From positions 372,001-436,000 of the forward strand of contig JARGSG010000183.1 in NCBI GenBank assembly GCA_030374805.1: a stretch of 64,000 nucleotides of DNA, in the 5' to 3' direction. Source of the DNA: Gracilaria gracilis (Eukaryota > Rhodophyta > Florideophyceae > Gracilariales > Gracilariaceae). The position numbers were made by a program, and so were the translations under genes. Below the pieces are notes generated by a model. It saw only the letters and a list, made by a program, of their open reading frames with translations. It did not search any database and was not told the origin of the DNA. Position 1 is the first letter of the stretch; each line of letters begins with the position of its first letter. This document shows, in pieces, positions 20,588-30,038 of this stretch.

Positions 20588-21835
20588 ATGTTAACTATTG
20601 CATCGTTCCGCAGTAGTTCTTCGCACCGCTTCACGGCAGTTTCGTCCGAAATGGATGAACAGCCCAAGCAGCATCCGCCACCCAAATTCCCGCAGGTTGG
20701 TCACTTCACCACGCCTGGAACTCGAGGCAGAGCTTTAGGCTATCAGCACGACCGGTATATCTGCCATTCGGATGAGCATGCTACTGTGTTGGCGGTGTTT
20801 GATGGACATGGTCGCCCACACAACGGTCATCTTATCTCGCATCATTGCGCCTTGAGTTTCTTATCTTACTTGCAAAAACATCCTGCATGGAGCGAGCCTA
20901 ACGTCGAACGAGAAGAAGCAGATCCTGCTATGGAAACTGCCTTGAACAGTGTGGTTGCGCAACTGGAGAACGATAGTTTGAAGATTACTGACGATACGCG
21001 ACAGTTTGCTGGCACAACCCTATGCGCCACCATTCTGAAAGACGGTTTCCTATATACCGCAAATGTTGGGGATTCACGTGCTGTGCTTGGATTGAAGTCA
21101 ACCTCTGCTAACATACCTCTAAAGCCACTGCAATTGACCATTGACCACAACTGTACGAACCCGCTCGAAAGACAACGCATCGAGAACAATGGAGGAGCTG
21201 TAGTGAGAAATAGACTCAATGGAGACTTGGATATGAGTCGCACAATAGGCGATCATGAGTTCAAGACGTATAGAAATCACAGTCGTTTCAATCAGTCCGA
21301 AAAGCAATATGGCGATCAACTGCTAATATCCAAGCCCGATATAACAAGCAGAAAACTTGACGGTCAAGAGGTGGTTCTCGTAGTTGCTACAGACGGGTTA
21401 TGGATCTCAACGTTACAAAACGAGCTAATCTTAGTGCTCGCGTGCGGCATGCTCCAAGGAGGAAGGGATGCTCATAAAGTGGCGAAGGGACTGTCGCAGT
21501 TTGCGATGGGGAGTGGGTCTACTGACAACATCAGCGTATTGATTGCCATCCTAAGCCAGGTTGAAAAAAGTGAGCGACGACATGCGTTTCAAGGGCTTCG
21601 TGCGCGCAGGAGACTTCGCAAGAACGGTTTGAAGGCGGCTGGAACGGCGGCTCAAGGAGAGGGCGCTCAAAATGGGTCTACTCGCCGTGGATCCAGAGTT
21701 CGATCTCTGTTTTCAAAGAGGCAGTTTGCTGACGATGAGAACACCGTGCATAACGCTCATGAGTTCGGTGACTTGGTGCATCCGGACGAGGAGGAAAGCG
21801 ACGTGGACGATCGAAGCGGAGATGAATCACGTTGA
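20588..21835 (+). CDS. PP2C-type Ser/Thr phosphatase (second of a tandem pair)
   Basis: 415 residues, or 394 if the Met at 20651 (MDEQPKQ) is used. PPM core motifs: LAVFDGHGRPHNGH, FAGTTLCATI, ANVGDSRAVLG, TIDHNC, RLNGDLDMSRTIGDHEFK, VVATDGLWIS and GSTDNISVLI. Metal ligands are intact. Motif spacing and shared positions (GHLISHH versus GHIVSQH; YRN-SRF versus HRN-TPF) show it is a paralogue of the upstream gene by tandem duplication, now well diverged. The C-terminal ~80 residues are basic, then acidic (DEEESDVDDRSGDES), and probably disordered. The DDX20-like gene follows on the same strand. Confidence 0.93.
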   Translation: MLTIASFRSSSSHRFTAVSSEMDEQPKQHPPPKFPQVGHFTTPGTRGRALGYQHDRYICHSDEHATVLAVFDGHGRPHNGHLISHHCALSFLSYLQKHPAWSEPNVEREEADPAMETALNSVVAQLENDSLKITDDTRQFAGTTLCATILKDGFLYTANVGDSRAVLGLKSTSANIPLKPLQLTIDHNCTNPLERQRIENNGGAVVRNRLNGDLDMSRTIGDHEFKTYRNHSRFNQSEKQYGDQLLISKPDITSRKLDGQEVVLVVATDGLWISTLQNELILVLACGMLQGGRDAHKVAKGLSQFAMGSGSTDNISVLIAILSQVEKSERRHAFQGLRARRRLRKNGLKAAGTAAQGEGAQNGSTRRGSRVRSLFSKRQFADDENTVHNAHEFGDLVHPDEEESDVDDRSGDESR

Positions 21836-21996
21836 GTTGAAGTGCTTTGCTTGTTCCGTTTATCTTTCTACAGTTCAAAAAATATTTGTTTCCGTTAACG
21901 TAATCTGGGTATTACAGTGTAATTCTTGTCACAGCCCTTTTGCTGTCGTATGAGCTTGAAGTGGCCCGAGTTGCATGCAACTCGAGATACCTTCGC

Positions 21997-24900
21997 ATGT
22001 TCGAAAATCCTGGATCCACTTCTTCTTGCCATAGATATTTGCTACAAGCCTGTTGGGCGCTCTCTCTAGCTAGGATCAAGCCGTCAACGCCAAGTTACTC
22101 TGTCACACAGATTCTCTGTCCTTTCAACCGCAACCAGCAACCCCTTCATGGAGCGTCGAAGCAGCCCATGTCACAACATACTGCCCAAGATGAACCCGTC
22201 GAAGACACTATCAAGCCCGACTTCACTCCCTTGCCCGTCACAACGAGCCACACGATTGCCCACGCAGCCGCCATGCCTCGTGCTCGGCTTGAAGACAACT
22301 CCCAACAGCACGTAGTAAACGAGCAACAGATCCGGCGGATTCGCGAGATTGAGGAACAAGTCACAGCCGATGACTATCAGGAACGCAGCTGCTTTGACTG
22401 TCCTAACTTTCCTAACCCGGCTCTTATTACCTTTCAGCGCCTGCAGTCTGCCTTGGAACAGCAGAGCACCGCGGAGACAGAGAACATGATGCAGCGCAAC
22501 GCAGTTATGGCGGCTTCCGTTTCACCAGGACGTTTTGCGGATGGTTTGGAAAACGAAAGCATTCCGCAACAGCGCTGCGAAAGCAATATCTCCGACGTTG
22601 CCAAATTCGGTTCACCACGTTCGTTGTCCCAACGAAATCATTCATCAGTCCGTTCTGTGTCAATTGATCACTCACAAAACACCGAAGCGATCGCCACCCA
22701 TTCTGCCAAGCAGCAAGTACCACTTTCGAGCTCTGGCGAGCTGCCCGAACCAACGCCGAACTTGGTAAAAAGGAGAAGAATCATGCCGACACGTTATACT
22801 TATTCTCATGATGAAATTTGGAGGCTCCGTCATTATAACAGGTCATTAGATGCCCGAACGCTCGGGGCAAGTGCAGTCATAGTGTTGACAGAAGATCCGG
22901 TACCTCCAACTCCGATTCGCATCGATCAGAATCTTCTGTTTGCGGATATGTATCTGTCACAACCTATCATGAATGCATTGCGATCTCTTAGTTTTCGTCG
23001 ACCAAGTCCAATTCAACAAGCTGCTATTCCTCGCGGACGGTTTGGATGCGACATGATTGCTCACGCAAAAAGCGGCACCGGAAAGACTATTGCGTTTATT
23101 GTCATCGTTCTCGAATCCTTACTTTCTCTCAACATCAAGAAAGGAGGGTTTACTTCAGTGCTCATATTGGTTCCAACTCGAGAGCTGACTGATCAGGTTG
23201 CAAACGTGTTCCGAAGTCTTTCGAAGTTCATGAATCCAATGCCAAGAGTTCTCGTTGTGAAGGGGGGCACACCAGAGGCTATTGATGAGCAACAGCTTTC
23301 CTTAACATCCCCGCATGTCGTCATCGGCACCCCCGGTCGCGTTATCATGTTGATTCAAAAGGGTGTCTTTGTTGTCGACCATATCAATTTACTTGTTCTT
23401 GATGAAGCTGATCGTCTCGCCGAATCGGCGTTTAGTCATTCCGTTCCAGAAATTTGTGCAATGCTTCCCTCTCGTCGCCAAACAGTTGCGTTCTCCGCAA
23501 CCTTTGAGCCCTGGCTGAGGGACATGCTTCTGAAGGTCATGCGAAGTCCAGCCTTTTTCAGCTTTCCAACCTCCACTCACTCAAATGATGACATTGACAT
23601 GCTGCGTCGAGCGATACTCGATAAAGTGCGACAATACAAGATACCAGTCTCCGGTTCTCTTGATACCAAACTGGAGCGAGTCACTGCCCTTCTCTCAAAG
23701 AGCTCCTTCAAGTTTTGTATCGCATTCATGAATGACAAACGATACGTAGCCAAGGTGCTGATGCACCTGAAGAACGAAGGTTTTCAAACTGGAATAATGA
23801 ATGCAACCCTTGATCAAAGGCAGAGGGATCGTACAATACTGCACATAAAACAAGGAAAACTCCAAATCATAGTGGCATCCGACTTGCTTGCACGAGGACT
23901 GGATTTTGAAGATTGTGATTTGATTCTACAGCTTGACGTACCATACAATCCGGCCACATACCTTCATCGTGTTGGTCGCGCCGGAAGATATGGGCGTAAT
24001 GGTTCTTCTTTTTTGCTTTACAATACAAGAAATGATGAGCGAAACCAAGTCTTGATGTTGGAGACAAGCCTGGGGTCTAAAATAGCAGTGGTGGATAACC
24101 TGAACGCACGAAATCTTACTACAATCCATCGACTGAATGAATCACAGAACCCACAACTCTCAACATCCGTTCCAGCTGCAAGTCGTGTCTGCAACTCCAG
24201 GAGCTCCCAAGTTTCAGGCGAAAGCCACATGAAGGATATGGATAACATCCGCCATTCAAGAGGAATAGCTAGACCTGATGCAGATATCGATGAAGCTCAG
24301 GGTTCTTTACAAGCTGCAACAAGTAACTCTACCACCTTTGTGCGAACGGAAACGCCCCTTATGGCTAAGGATATGAGCTCGTTTGATTCACATACCACCC
24401 CCGTGAACAATACACGTGACCTTCGCGTTCGAGTACGGGATCTGCGCACTACCATAGAGAGGAGTCGAGACCATCTGCGAGGCTCCGTTGTTGAAAAAAA
24501 GTGCTCTCCGAAAAAGATGGACAACCTTGTGAGACGCAAATCTGGAGCGCCTGGCTACGCAGAAGATGACGAAGAGAAGCGGGGAAGTCAAGACAGTGAC
24601 CCGAGGTCTAGGCCTTCTTCCGCAAATCGAACAGGGCCGTGCAACGCACCAAGGTTACGGCGACGAGATCCACGAAGGGGAAGAGCTTCTGATAGTGAAC
24701 ACTTGGATATGGCGAAGATGGTCATAGAAGATAAAGGTCGTGAAGAAACGTTGAGGCATGCCGACATTAAGGGCAAGGAGCATCCTGAGTCTTCTTGTGC
24801 TCCCAAGGGTGTATCAAGCCCAAGAGCGAATGAAGAGCGGAAGCATTACCGTCTTGACATGCGCAACGAAACCAGTCACAAGCTTGTTTCCTCCAGTGAC

Positions 24901-25224
24901 AAAGCACTTTCTCGTGATTCTTCAGAAACACCGATTGATGATAGAATTGAGAGTGGGGCGGATACGGTTCGGGAACTGGTACCAGTCAGTAAAGAGAATA
25001 CCGAAGACCGAATTCAGTATCTGAGGAGTGAAAGACATTCTGACATGCACAAGACCGCTGGTCAGGATAAGGAGGTGGCTGTTAACGCTGCAGAACATGA
25101 ACCGTATGACATGTGGGATGCATACGCCAGAGACGCGTACGCCGCTGGGTTTCGAGAGGCTTATGGAGAGGCCTTTCGAATGCGTCGTGACCTACAGGAG
25201 AGTCTGCAAGACACACATACGTGA
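21997..25224 (+). CDS. DEAD-box RNA helicase of the DDX20/Gemin3 type
   Basis: 1075 residues from ATG 21997 (the longest frame starts at TTG 21940); ATG 22168 (MSQHTAQDE) is an equally good start. The helicase core has the Q motif (FRRPSPIQQAAIPRGRFG), AKSGTGKT, PTRELTDQ, TPGR, DEADRL, FSATF, then LARGLDF and HRVGRAGRYG. The phrase LFADMYLSQPIMNALRSLSFRRPSPIQ and the AKSGTGKT Walker A are typical of DDX20, which works in the SMN complex during snRNP assembly. The ~400-residue tail is Arg/Ser/Asp-rich and disordered, ending in a Tyr/Ala-rich helix (AYARDAYAAGFREAYGEAF). Other SMN partners are not visible here, so the complex role is inferred. Confidence 0.9.
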   Translation: MFENPGSTSSCHRYLLQACWALSLARIKPSTPSYSVTQILCPFNRNQQPLHGASKQPMSQHTAQDEPVEDTIKPDFTPLPVTTSHTIAHAAAMPRARLEDNSQQHVVNEQQIRRIREIEEQVTADDYQERSCFDCPNFPNPALITFQRLQSALEQQSTAETENMMQRNAVMAASVSPGRFADGLENESIPQQRCESNISDVAKFGSPRSLSQRNHSSVRSVSIDHSQNTEAIATHSAKQQVPLSSSGELPEPTPNLVKRRRIMPTRYTYSHDEIWRLRHYNRSLDARTLGASAVIVLTEDPVPPTPIRIDQNLLFADMYLSQPIMNALRSLSFRRPSPIQQAAIPRGRFGCDMIAHAKSGTGKTIAFIVIVLESLLSLNIKKGGFTSVLILVPTRELTDQVANVFRSLSKFMNPMPRVLVVKGGTPEAIDEQQLSLTSPHVVIGTPGRVIMLIQKGVFVVDHINLLVLDEADRLAESAFSHSVPEICAMLPSRRQTVAFSATFEPWLRDMLLKVMRSPAFFSFPTSTHSNDDIDMLRRAILDKVRQYKIPVSGSLDTKLERVTALLSKSSFKFCIAFMNDKRYVAKVLMHLKNEGFQTGIMNATLDQRQRDRTILHIKQGKLQIIVASDLLARGLDFEDCDLILQLDVPYNPATYLHRVGRAGRYGRNGSSFLLYNTRNDERNQVLMLETSLGSKIAVVDNLNARNLTTIHRLNESQNPQLSTSVPAASRVCNSRSSQVSGESHMKDMDNIRHSRGIARPDADIDEAQGSLQAATSNSTTFVRTETPLMAKDMSSFDSHTTPVNNTRDLRVRVRDLRTTIERSRDHLRGSVVEKKCSPKKMDNLVRRKSGAPGYAEDDEEKRGSQDSDPRSRPSSANRTGPCNAPRLRRRDPRRGRASDSEHLDMAKMVIEDKGREETLRHADIKGKEHPESSCAPKGVSSPRANEERKHYRLDMRNETSHKLVSSSDKALSRDSSETPIDDRIESGADTVRELVPVSKENTEDRIQYLRSERHSDMHKTAGQDKEVAVNAAEHEPYDMWDAYARDAYAAGFREAYGEAFRMRRDLQESLQDTHT

Positions 25225-25804
25225 GAGCTTAACAAGAGGTCATATCGTGTACAGAATTCTGTGCCCAAAGGTTAACCTTCTATCCTGGTTTTTAACCGTT
25301 AGAGTTCCCGTAGTGATGAACTGGACATTTCCATATTGAACTCTTCATCGCTAGGGCTTCCATCTTGAGACAGAGAGACAGAGGAACAGAGAGAGCATGA
25401 ACCAGCAAAGGGCAGTTCTTATGAGGCAAGTGAAGAGTGGTTTCATTCAGAAGTGGTTTTACCCAAGTAAAATGTTTTCATGAGGAAATGGTTACTTTAA
25501 GAATGTCTCTGTTGTGTAGAGCAGTTGGAAAATCTGTGGTACCAAGGGTAGTCAACAAAGGACAATGTCCAAACAGCAAGACAACATTGAAGTTATCTTA
25601 CCTTCATATTTCCCACCCATGACGCAAACGATGATTGCCAATCATTGATTGGCGGCCTTATTATACATACACCTCATACTACGTACCAGCATGTGCTACA
25701 TACTGGTAAACCTTTCACCTCATGCGATCTGGGCAACATACAGGATGTAAGGTTACATAGTTTGGAGTGATAACGCTTATACCTTGGCAGGAGGATTAAG
25801 ACGT
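25225..25804. other. Convergent intergenic region
   Basis: No gene. AAGGTTAACCTT at 25268-25279 and TACCAAGGGTA at 25540-25550. Confidence 0.4.
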
Positions 25805-27433
25805 TCAAAATCGGCTCGACTCCTTGGAAAGGTCCAAGTTCACCTCAGAAGCTGATCTGGCGGGCTGCCGCAAAGGAAGTTCTTGTGCGAGTTCAATATT
25901 TTCTTCTGGGTCATATACACTGTGTTGCACGCATGCAGGCACCACTCTTTCTCGCTCAGGTTGTGCCATACTATATGCACACGAATCCAAACGTTCCATA
26001 GTCTCCCGGATACGCGGTCCAGCCGCTTCGACTCTAGAATCATCCGGTGCCACCCCGCGCTCCATGAAATCCCATGCCTTCTTGACGTCATCAGCATCCA
26101 TGAATCGATGCATAACAATGAAAAGTGGTTCCACGCCGTGACGCAAGACAGCCCAAAGTCCGCCGGCCCTCTTCAGCATACGGGTCAGATACGAAAATGC
26201 CGGGATCAGAAGCCATGGCTTGGCAAGGACAGTGCGAATCAGTTTCAACAGCAGGACCGGTGGTTTCAGAACGGCGTTGCCAAACTCGGACATAATGAGA
26301 TCGCGAACGCGCACGTCTTCGGGACACTGGTCATCGAAGAACAAAAAGATATGTTTGTCCTTCTTTTTCGAGCGGGGTCCGACAACGCCACAAACGCACG
26401 TGCGTGTGCAGCGTTCATCGCCCATCTGAAAGAGAGAATATGGGAGGCGCATACCCATGCCCTTTTCTATCTCGTCCCACACAATCTGGCCATGGTCATC
26501 GGCGATGGTACGAAGATTGGAAACACGACGCTTCTCCGCGCCTTGCAGAGCAGCAGGCTGGAAGGACATCATGCGAAAGCCCATGGATTTCATCTGACGC
26601 ACCGCCTCGGCTACATGTGAAAGATTGGATGGCTGGACGGTCATGTTGTGAGCTATGTAATAGCCCACGCCATGCTCTTGACGTAGTCGTTCAAACATGT
26701 GCATGAAGCGTTGGCGGAAGGGCATGAGGTCCATTTCACTGCGCACATGCGCAGCGCCCCGACGGCCGCGCATGCCCATATCGAAGTGCACTGCAAAGTC
26801 TAGACGATCAAAGCGCGGGCGATTGGTTTTGTCCAAGGCCAGGCGCTCCAGGTAGTCATAGTCGAAATCGCCATGTGTGAAGCTCATCGGAATGCGACCA
26901 AAGAAGCGCATAGTTTCCAAAGCCATAGCATGGTCTTCCGGAGAGAGCAAAGACACCTCGCCGCCGATGAGCTGGCAATGTGCCGAGGGACCGCGTTCTT
27001 GTTGCAGAAGTTGCATCTGACGCGCAATCTGCACGAGGGTGTGGGCGCCATCTACACGCACGGAGTTGGCTGTGGATGAATGATAGCATGGTTTACAGGC
27101 AAAGTTGCAACGCGGAAAGACACCCTTTGTGCCCTCGCAGCCCGGTGAGACACGACCGATCATCTGAGAGGGCGTCTTCGCGTGCGGCGGGAGCGCATCG
27201 TAACGAGCTTGGCTGGACAGGGTGGCGGGACGCGAGAGTGCCTCGACGCGGGCAAGTGAGGAGAGAAAGGCGTGGAAGCGAGCGTGAAGACTGTGTCGGT
27301 CATTGGTATTGGCACCACGGTCGGCAGCGGCTGGGCGAGGCGGCGCGACGGTCATGCAGGTGCGGCGGGGAGTGAGCGACTTGGCGGCGCCGAGCGGCAA
27401 CGGCGAGGACGAGACGAATGCAGACGCGGTCAT
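25805..27433 (-). CDS. Radical SAM protein, probable organelle targeting
   Basis: 542 residues from ATG at 27431-27433 (the longest frame begins at TTG). The leader (MTASAFVSSSPLPLGAAKSL) is Ser/Ala-rich and resembles a plastid transit peptide. The 4Fe-4S motif is CNFACKPC (Cys 109, 113, 116), a C-x3-C-x2-C radical SAM site. The next strands (CQLIGGEVSLL, with GGE) match the SAM-binding GGE motif. The rest reads as a TIM-barrel followed by a helical region containing further Cys (ERCTRTCVCG). I cannot name the substrate. It diverges from the membrane protein at 28036. Confidence 0.88.
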   Translation of the reverse strand: MTASAFVSSSPLPLGAAKSLTPRRTCMTVAPPRPAAADRGANTNDRHSLHARFHAFLSSLARVEALSRPATLSSQARYDALPPHAKTPSQMIGRVSPGCEGTKGVFPRCNFACKPCYHSSTANSVRVDGAHTLVQIARQMQLLQQERGPSAHCQLIGGEVSLLSPEDHAMALETMRFFGRIPMSFTHGDFDYDYLERLALDKTNRPRFDRLDFAVHFDMGMRGRRGAAHVRSEMDLMPFRQRFMHMFERLRQEHGVGYYIAHNMTVQPSNLSHVAEAVRQMKSMGFRMMSFQPAALQGAEKRRVSNLRTIADDHGQIVWDEIEKGMGMRLPYSLFQMGDERCTRTCVCGVVGPRSKKKDKHIFLFFDDQCPEDVRVRDLIMSEFGNAVLKPPVLLLKLIRTVLAKPWLLIPAFSYLTRMLKRAGGLWAVLRHGVEPLFIVMHRFMDADDVKKAWDFMERGVAPDDSRVEAAGPRIRETMERLDSCAYSMAQPERERVVPACVQHSVYDPEENIELAQELPLRQPARSASEVNLDLSKESSRF

Positions 27434-28035
27434 GATGGCCAAGGGGGACAAGTGCCAATGGTACGTTGGTATGTATGGCGGCGGCTTGAGATGCTCGTCG
27501 AGAACGACTGGTACAACGGTAAGTTTACCTTTTTGCAGTCGTCTTACCGTGTTACTACATACATACGAAGGTATCGTCGTAGATCAGAGATGTGCCTGTA
27601 TCTATAACCTTACCGTTGATACCCGTATCGACGCTGCGCATCTCGCGAGAAATGGAGCCCCGTGGAGCACCTGCTGCGGAATACATGATACTGCTGGGGC
27701 ACGCGCACGCTGCATCGCTATTGGCCGTGCCCGATTCCTTTCGCGCACAGCGCGGTTGCGCCGCGTGGCCGCCGTGTTTGGCGTGGCCGCCGTGTTCGGC
27801 GTGGCCGCCGTGTTCGGCGTGGCCGCCGTGTTCGGCGTGGCCGCCGTGTTCCGCTTGGCACGGCCGCGACCAGCGCGGGCCGAGATGAGGTGCACTGAAC
27901 TTCAGTGCCGTTACGCGCGGCGCGTGCCATGCGCCAGTTGCGGCGCGGCTGCGGCTACGGTGGCGCTCGCGCTCGACTCGCTTACCTGCGGTGGCGCGGC
28001 GCGCGCGCGCGCGACGCGGGCGATGCGCGCTAACG
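27434..28035. promoter_or_regulatory. Divergent promoter radical SAM / membrane protein
   Basis: 602 bp. It includes TTACCGTTGAT near 27610 and TACAACGGTA near 27513 (variants of the TACC/GGTA palindrome) and an 18-bp tandem repeat at 27767-27856. No TATA box is obvious. Confidence 0.45.
27767..27856. repeat. 18-bp tandem repeat, five units
   Basis: Unit GGCCGCCGTGTTCGGCGT; units start at 27767, 27785, 27803, 27821 and 27839. First and last differ slightly, the middle three are identical. It lies about 180-270 bp before the ATG at 28036. Confidence 0.9.
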
Positions 28036-29046
28036 ATGCCGACCGAGGCGCGCGTTGAGGGCGCGTTCGTTGCGCCCGTTGCGGCGCCGCTTTGGCTGCT
28101 CGTGCTGGGCGGCGTGCTGTCGTTGAGGGCCGGTTTGTTCCGCGTCGCCGCCGTGCGCGCCGCGTTGGGCGCGTGTTGTTTGTTGCTGTTCGTGTCTGCG
28201 CTGGTGCCCATTGGCGGTGGCGAAGGCGGAGGCGCGTGGGATGGAGGCGCGCGGCGCGCGTTTGTACGCGACCACGCTCGCGCTCGCGCTCGGGGGGCAA
28301 TGCCGGTCGTGGTGAGACAGATTACGCAGCCAGTGCTGTCGCCGTTGCCGCAGCGCCCGTCGCCGTCGCCCGCGCCGAGTCCGCAGCCGTCGCCCGCGCC
28401 TTCCCCGCCGCCTGTTGCGCCGGTGCAGCCGCCCGCCCCTCTTCCGGGCGGTGGCGTTGTTCCGGCGCAATCTGATTTCCAGGTCACTTCCATCCCGCCG
28501 CTGTCCGAGTGCGGCGGGCCGTTGTTTCGCATGCAGATTGTGTTGCTGTTGGAGCTGTGCTTTGAGATCTTGTTTTTGTTTCTTCGATGCTTTGCCGAGC
28601 GCGATGATGATGATGATAGTACCACGTCCGGCACCACTGATACCAATGCCAACGTCCAGATCAACATGCGCGCGTACATTCTAATTCGTGCAATTTATAC
28701 CGTGCCGGTGCTTATTATCAACGTTAGCATCTACTGGATTGGTGGTGGACCTACTGGAGCTTGTCTGTCCAACTACCCGGAGCTGCAGGTGCCGTTTACA
28801 CATCTGCTCTTCTACTTGTTCTTCTGCGTCATCATCATCGTCATGGGTTTGATTCGCATTGATGAATGGGATCCGAGCACCACTGACACTTCGTATCGTG
28901 CTCGCACTTTCCGATCCGATGGGCCTCCAACTCGCACTACCAGTTACTTCCGCTTTTCGAGACCTGCCAGGCGCAATCGCACCTCCACCAGTTATTCGGA
29001 ACCCAACTTTCGCTGTAATCTCGGCTGTTGCGCCATCAATCTTTAG
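28036..29046 (+). CDS. Multi-pass membrane protein with proline-rich loop, unknown
   Basis: 336 residues from ATG 28036 (MPTEARVEGAFVAPVAAPLW). Hydrophobic helices lie at about residues 13-30 and 36-54, and again at ~170-190, ~215-235 and ~255-280. Between the pairs is a Pro/Ser repeat (SPSPAPSPQPSPAPSPPP) followed by a Cys pair and an Asp run (ERDDDDDS). The C-terminus is Thr/Arg-rich with a final CNLGCCAINL. I do not recognise the family. The Pro-rich stretch is typical of wall-associated proteins, but no domain supports a function. GC-rich codons at the 5' end match other genes here. Confidence 0.65.
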   Translation: MPTEARVEGAFVAPVAAPLWLLVLGGVLSLRAGLFRVAAVRAALGACCLLLFVSALVPIGGGEGGGAWDGGARRAFVRDHARARARGAMPVVVRQITQPVLSPLPQRPSPSPAPSPQPSPAPSPPPVAPVQPPAPLPGGGVVPAQSDFQVTSIPPLSECGGPLFRMQIVLLLELCFEILFLFLRCFAERDDDDDSTTSGTTDTNANVQINMRAYILIRAIYTVPVLIINVSIYWIGGGPTGACLSNYPELQVPFTHLLFYLFFCVIIIVMGLIRIDEWDPSTTDTSYRARTFRSDGPPTRTTSYFRFSRPARRNRTSTSYSEPNFRCNLGCCAINL

Positions 29047-30038
29047 TTTCTTTCGTCTGTCTCATGAGCGCTCCAGCTTGCTGCTCCCGTCAGCCTTTCT
29101 CTTTTCGAGGCTGTACCTCAGCTTTGTCTGGGCAGTCACACGCGTTGTGGGCCCGACTGTTCACACTGCTCTGTTTTTATCCCTACCACTCAGCACTGAC
29201 TTTTTTTCCTCCTGTCCGTTTACATTTTCACAACGTTTCGTGTACAAAGATCTGCTTCGACATGTTTGGTAAACAATTATACGCGAAGATATTTCACTCT
29301 TTGCGTGGCCCAGTTCCATGTCATGCCCGTTGCCGTTGAGAGTATTAGACATTGACCTCGCGGGGTTGAACCTTTCTTCTTGCCGGGCACTACGTCAAGA
29401 TGTTTGGTTGGTGTGCTTTTCCCGCACTTGTGAGTCCCTGTCTCTAGAGAATTGCCCTTTGGGCCTTCTGATTGCTAAACAATAGGGTACTCTAGAGCAC
29501 TCAAGTTTCGAAGCTCTGGTACCAGCGGTACGCTTAGAAGTGCCTTCGAATTGTTCGCCTCCCCTGTCAAATAAGAATAATCAGCTTTATACCGGAGAAA
29601 GAAAGATCGTGAATCTCTCCGAAAGGACCTTTGCACCTGGTGCTGTATCGAGCATTCCAACTTGGACAACACCGTATGCTACTGCAGTGGTCCTCCTCCA
29701 TTGTCACCAAGACTCCCTGTTGGAAGCGTGACAAGGTTGAAACCACAATCGTCGAGCTTGTTGTTCGAAATCAAGGGATGCCGCCCAAATCAACTTGCGA
29801 CAGAGATGTGATGTCCTTCCAACCGCAACATAACATCCCCACACTTGACTCAGAGCGAGTGCATTGCAGCTCACAATTCTCCTCTACGAGGAGTTTCTAC
29901 TACTCACTGAACTCTGCAGCTCAACACCCATCGAGCTCGATTATGTCACCCAGACATTAATTATACTTCTGGCACTGCATTGATCTTACTCACTCGTCAC
30001 CATTTGCATTCCCGCGTCGTCTATCCTGCTCTTTTGAG
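29047..30038. other. Convergent intergenic region
   Basis: No gene seen. One TACCAGCGGTA at 29520-29530. Confidence 0.4.

Noticed and set aside
27555-28679. 374-residue minus-strand ORF opposite the membrane protein at 28 kb
   Set aside because: Low-complexity antisense frame (Thr/Gly/Ala/Arg) caused by GC-rich DNA.
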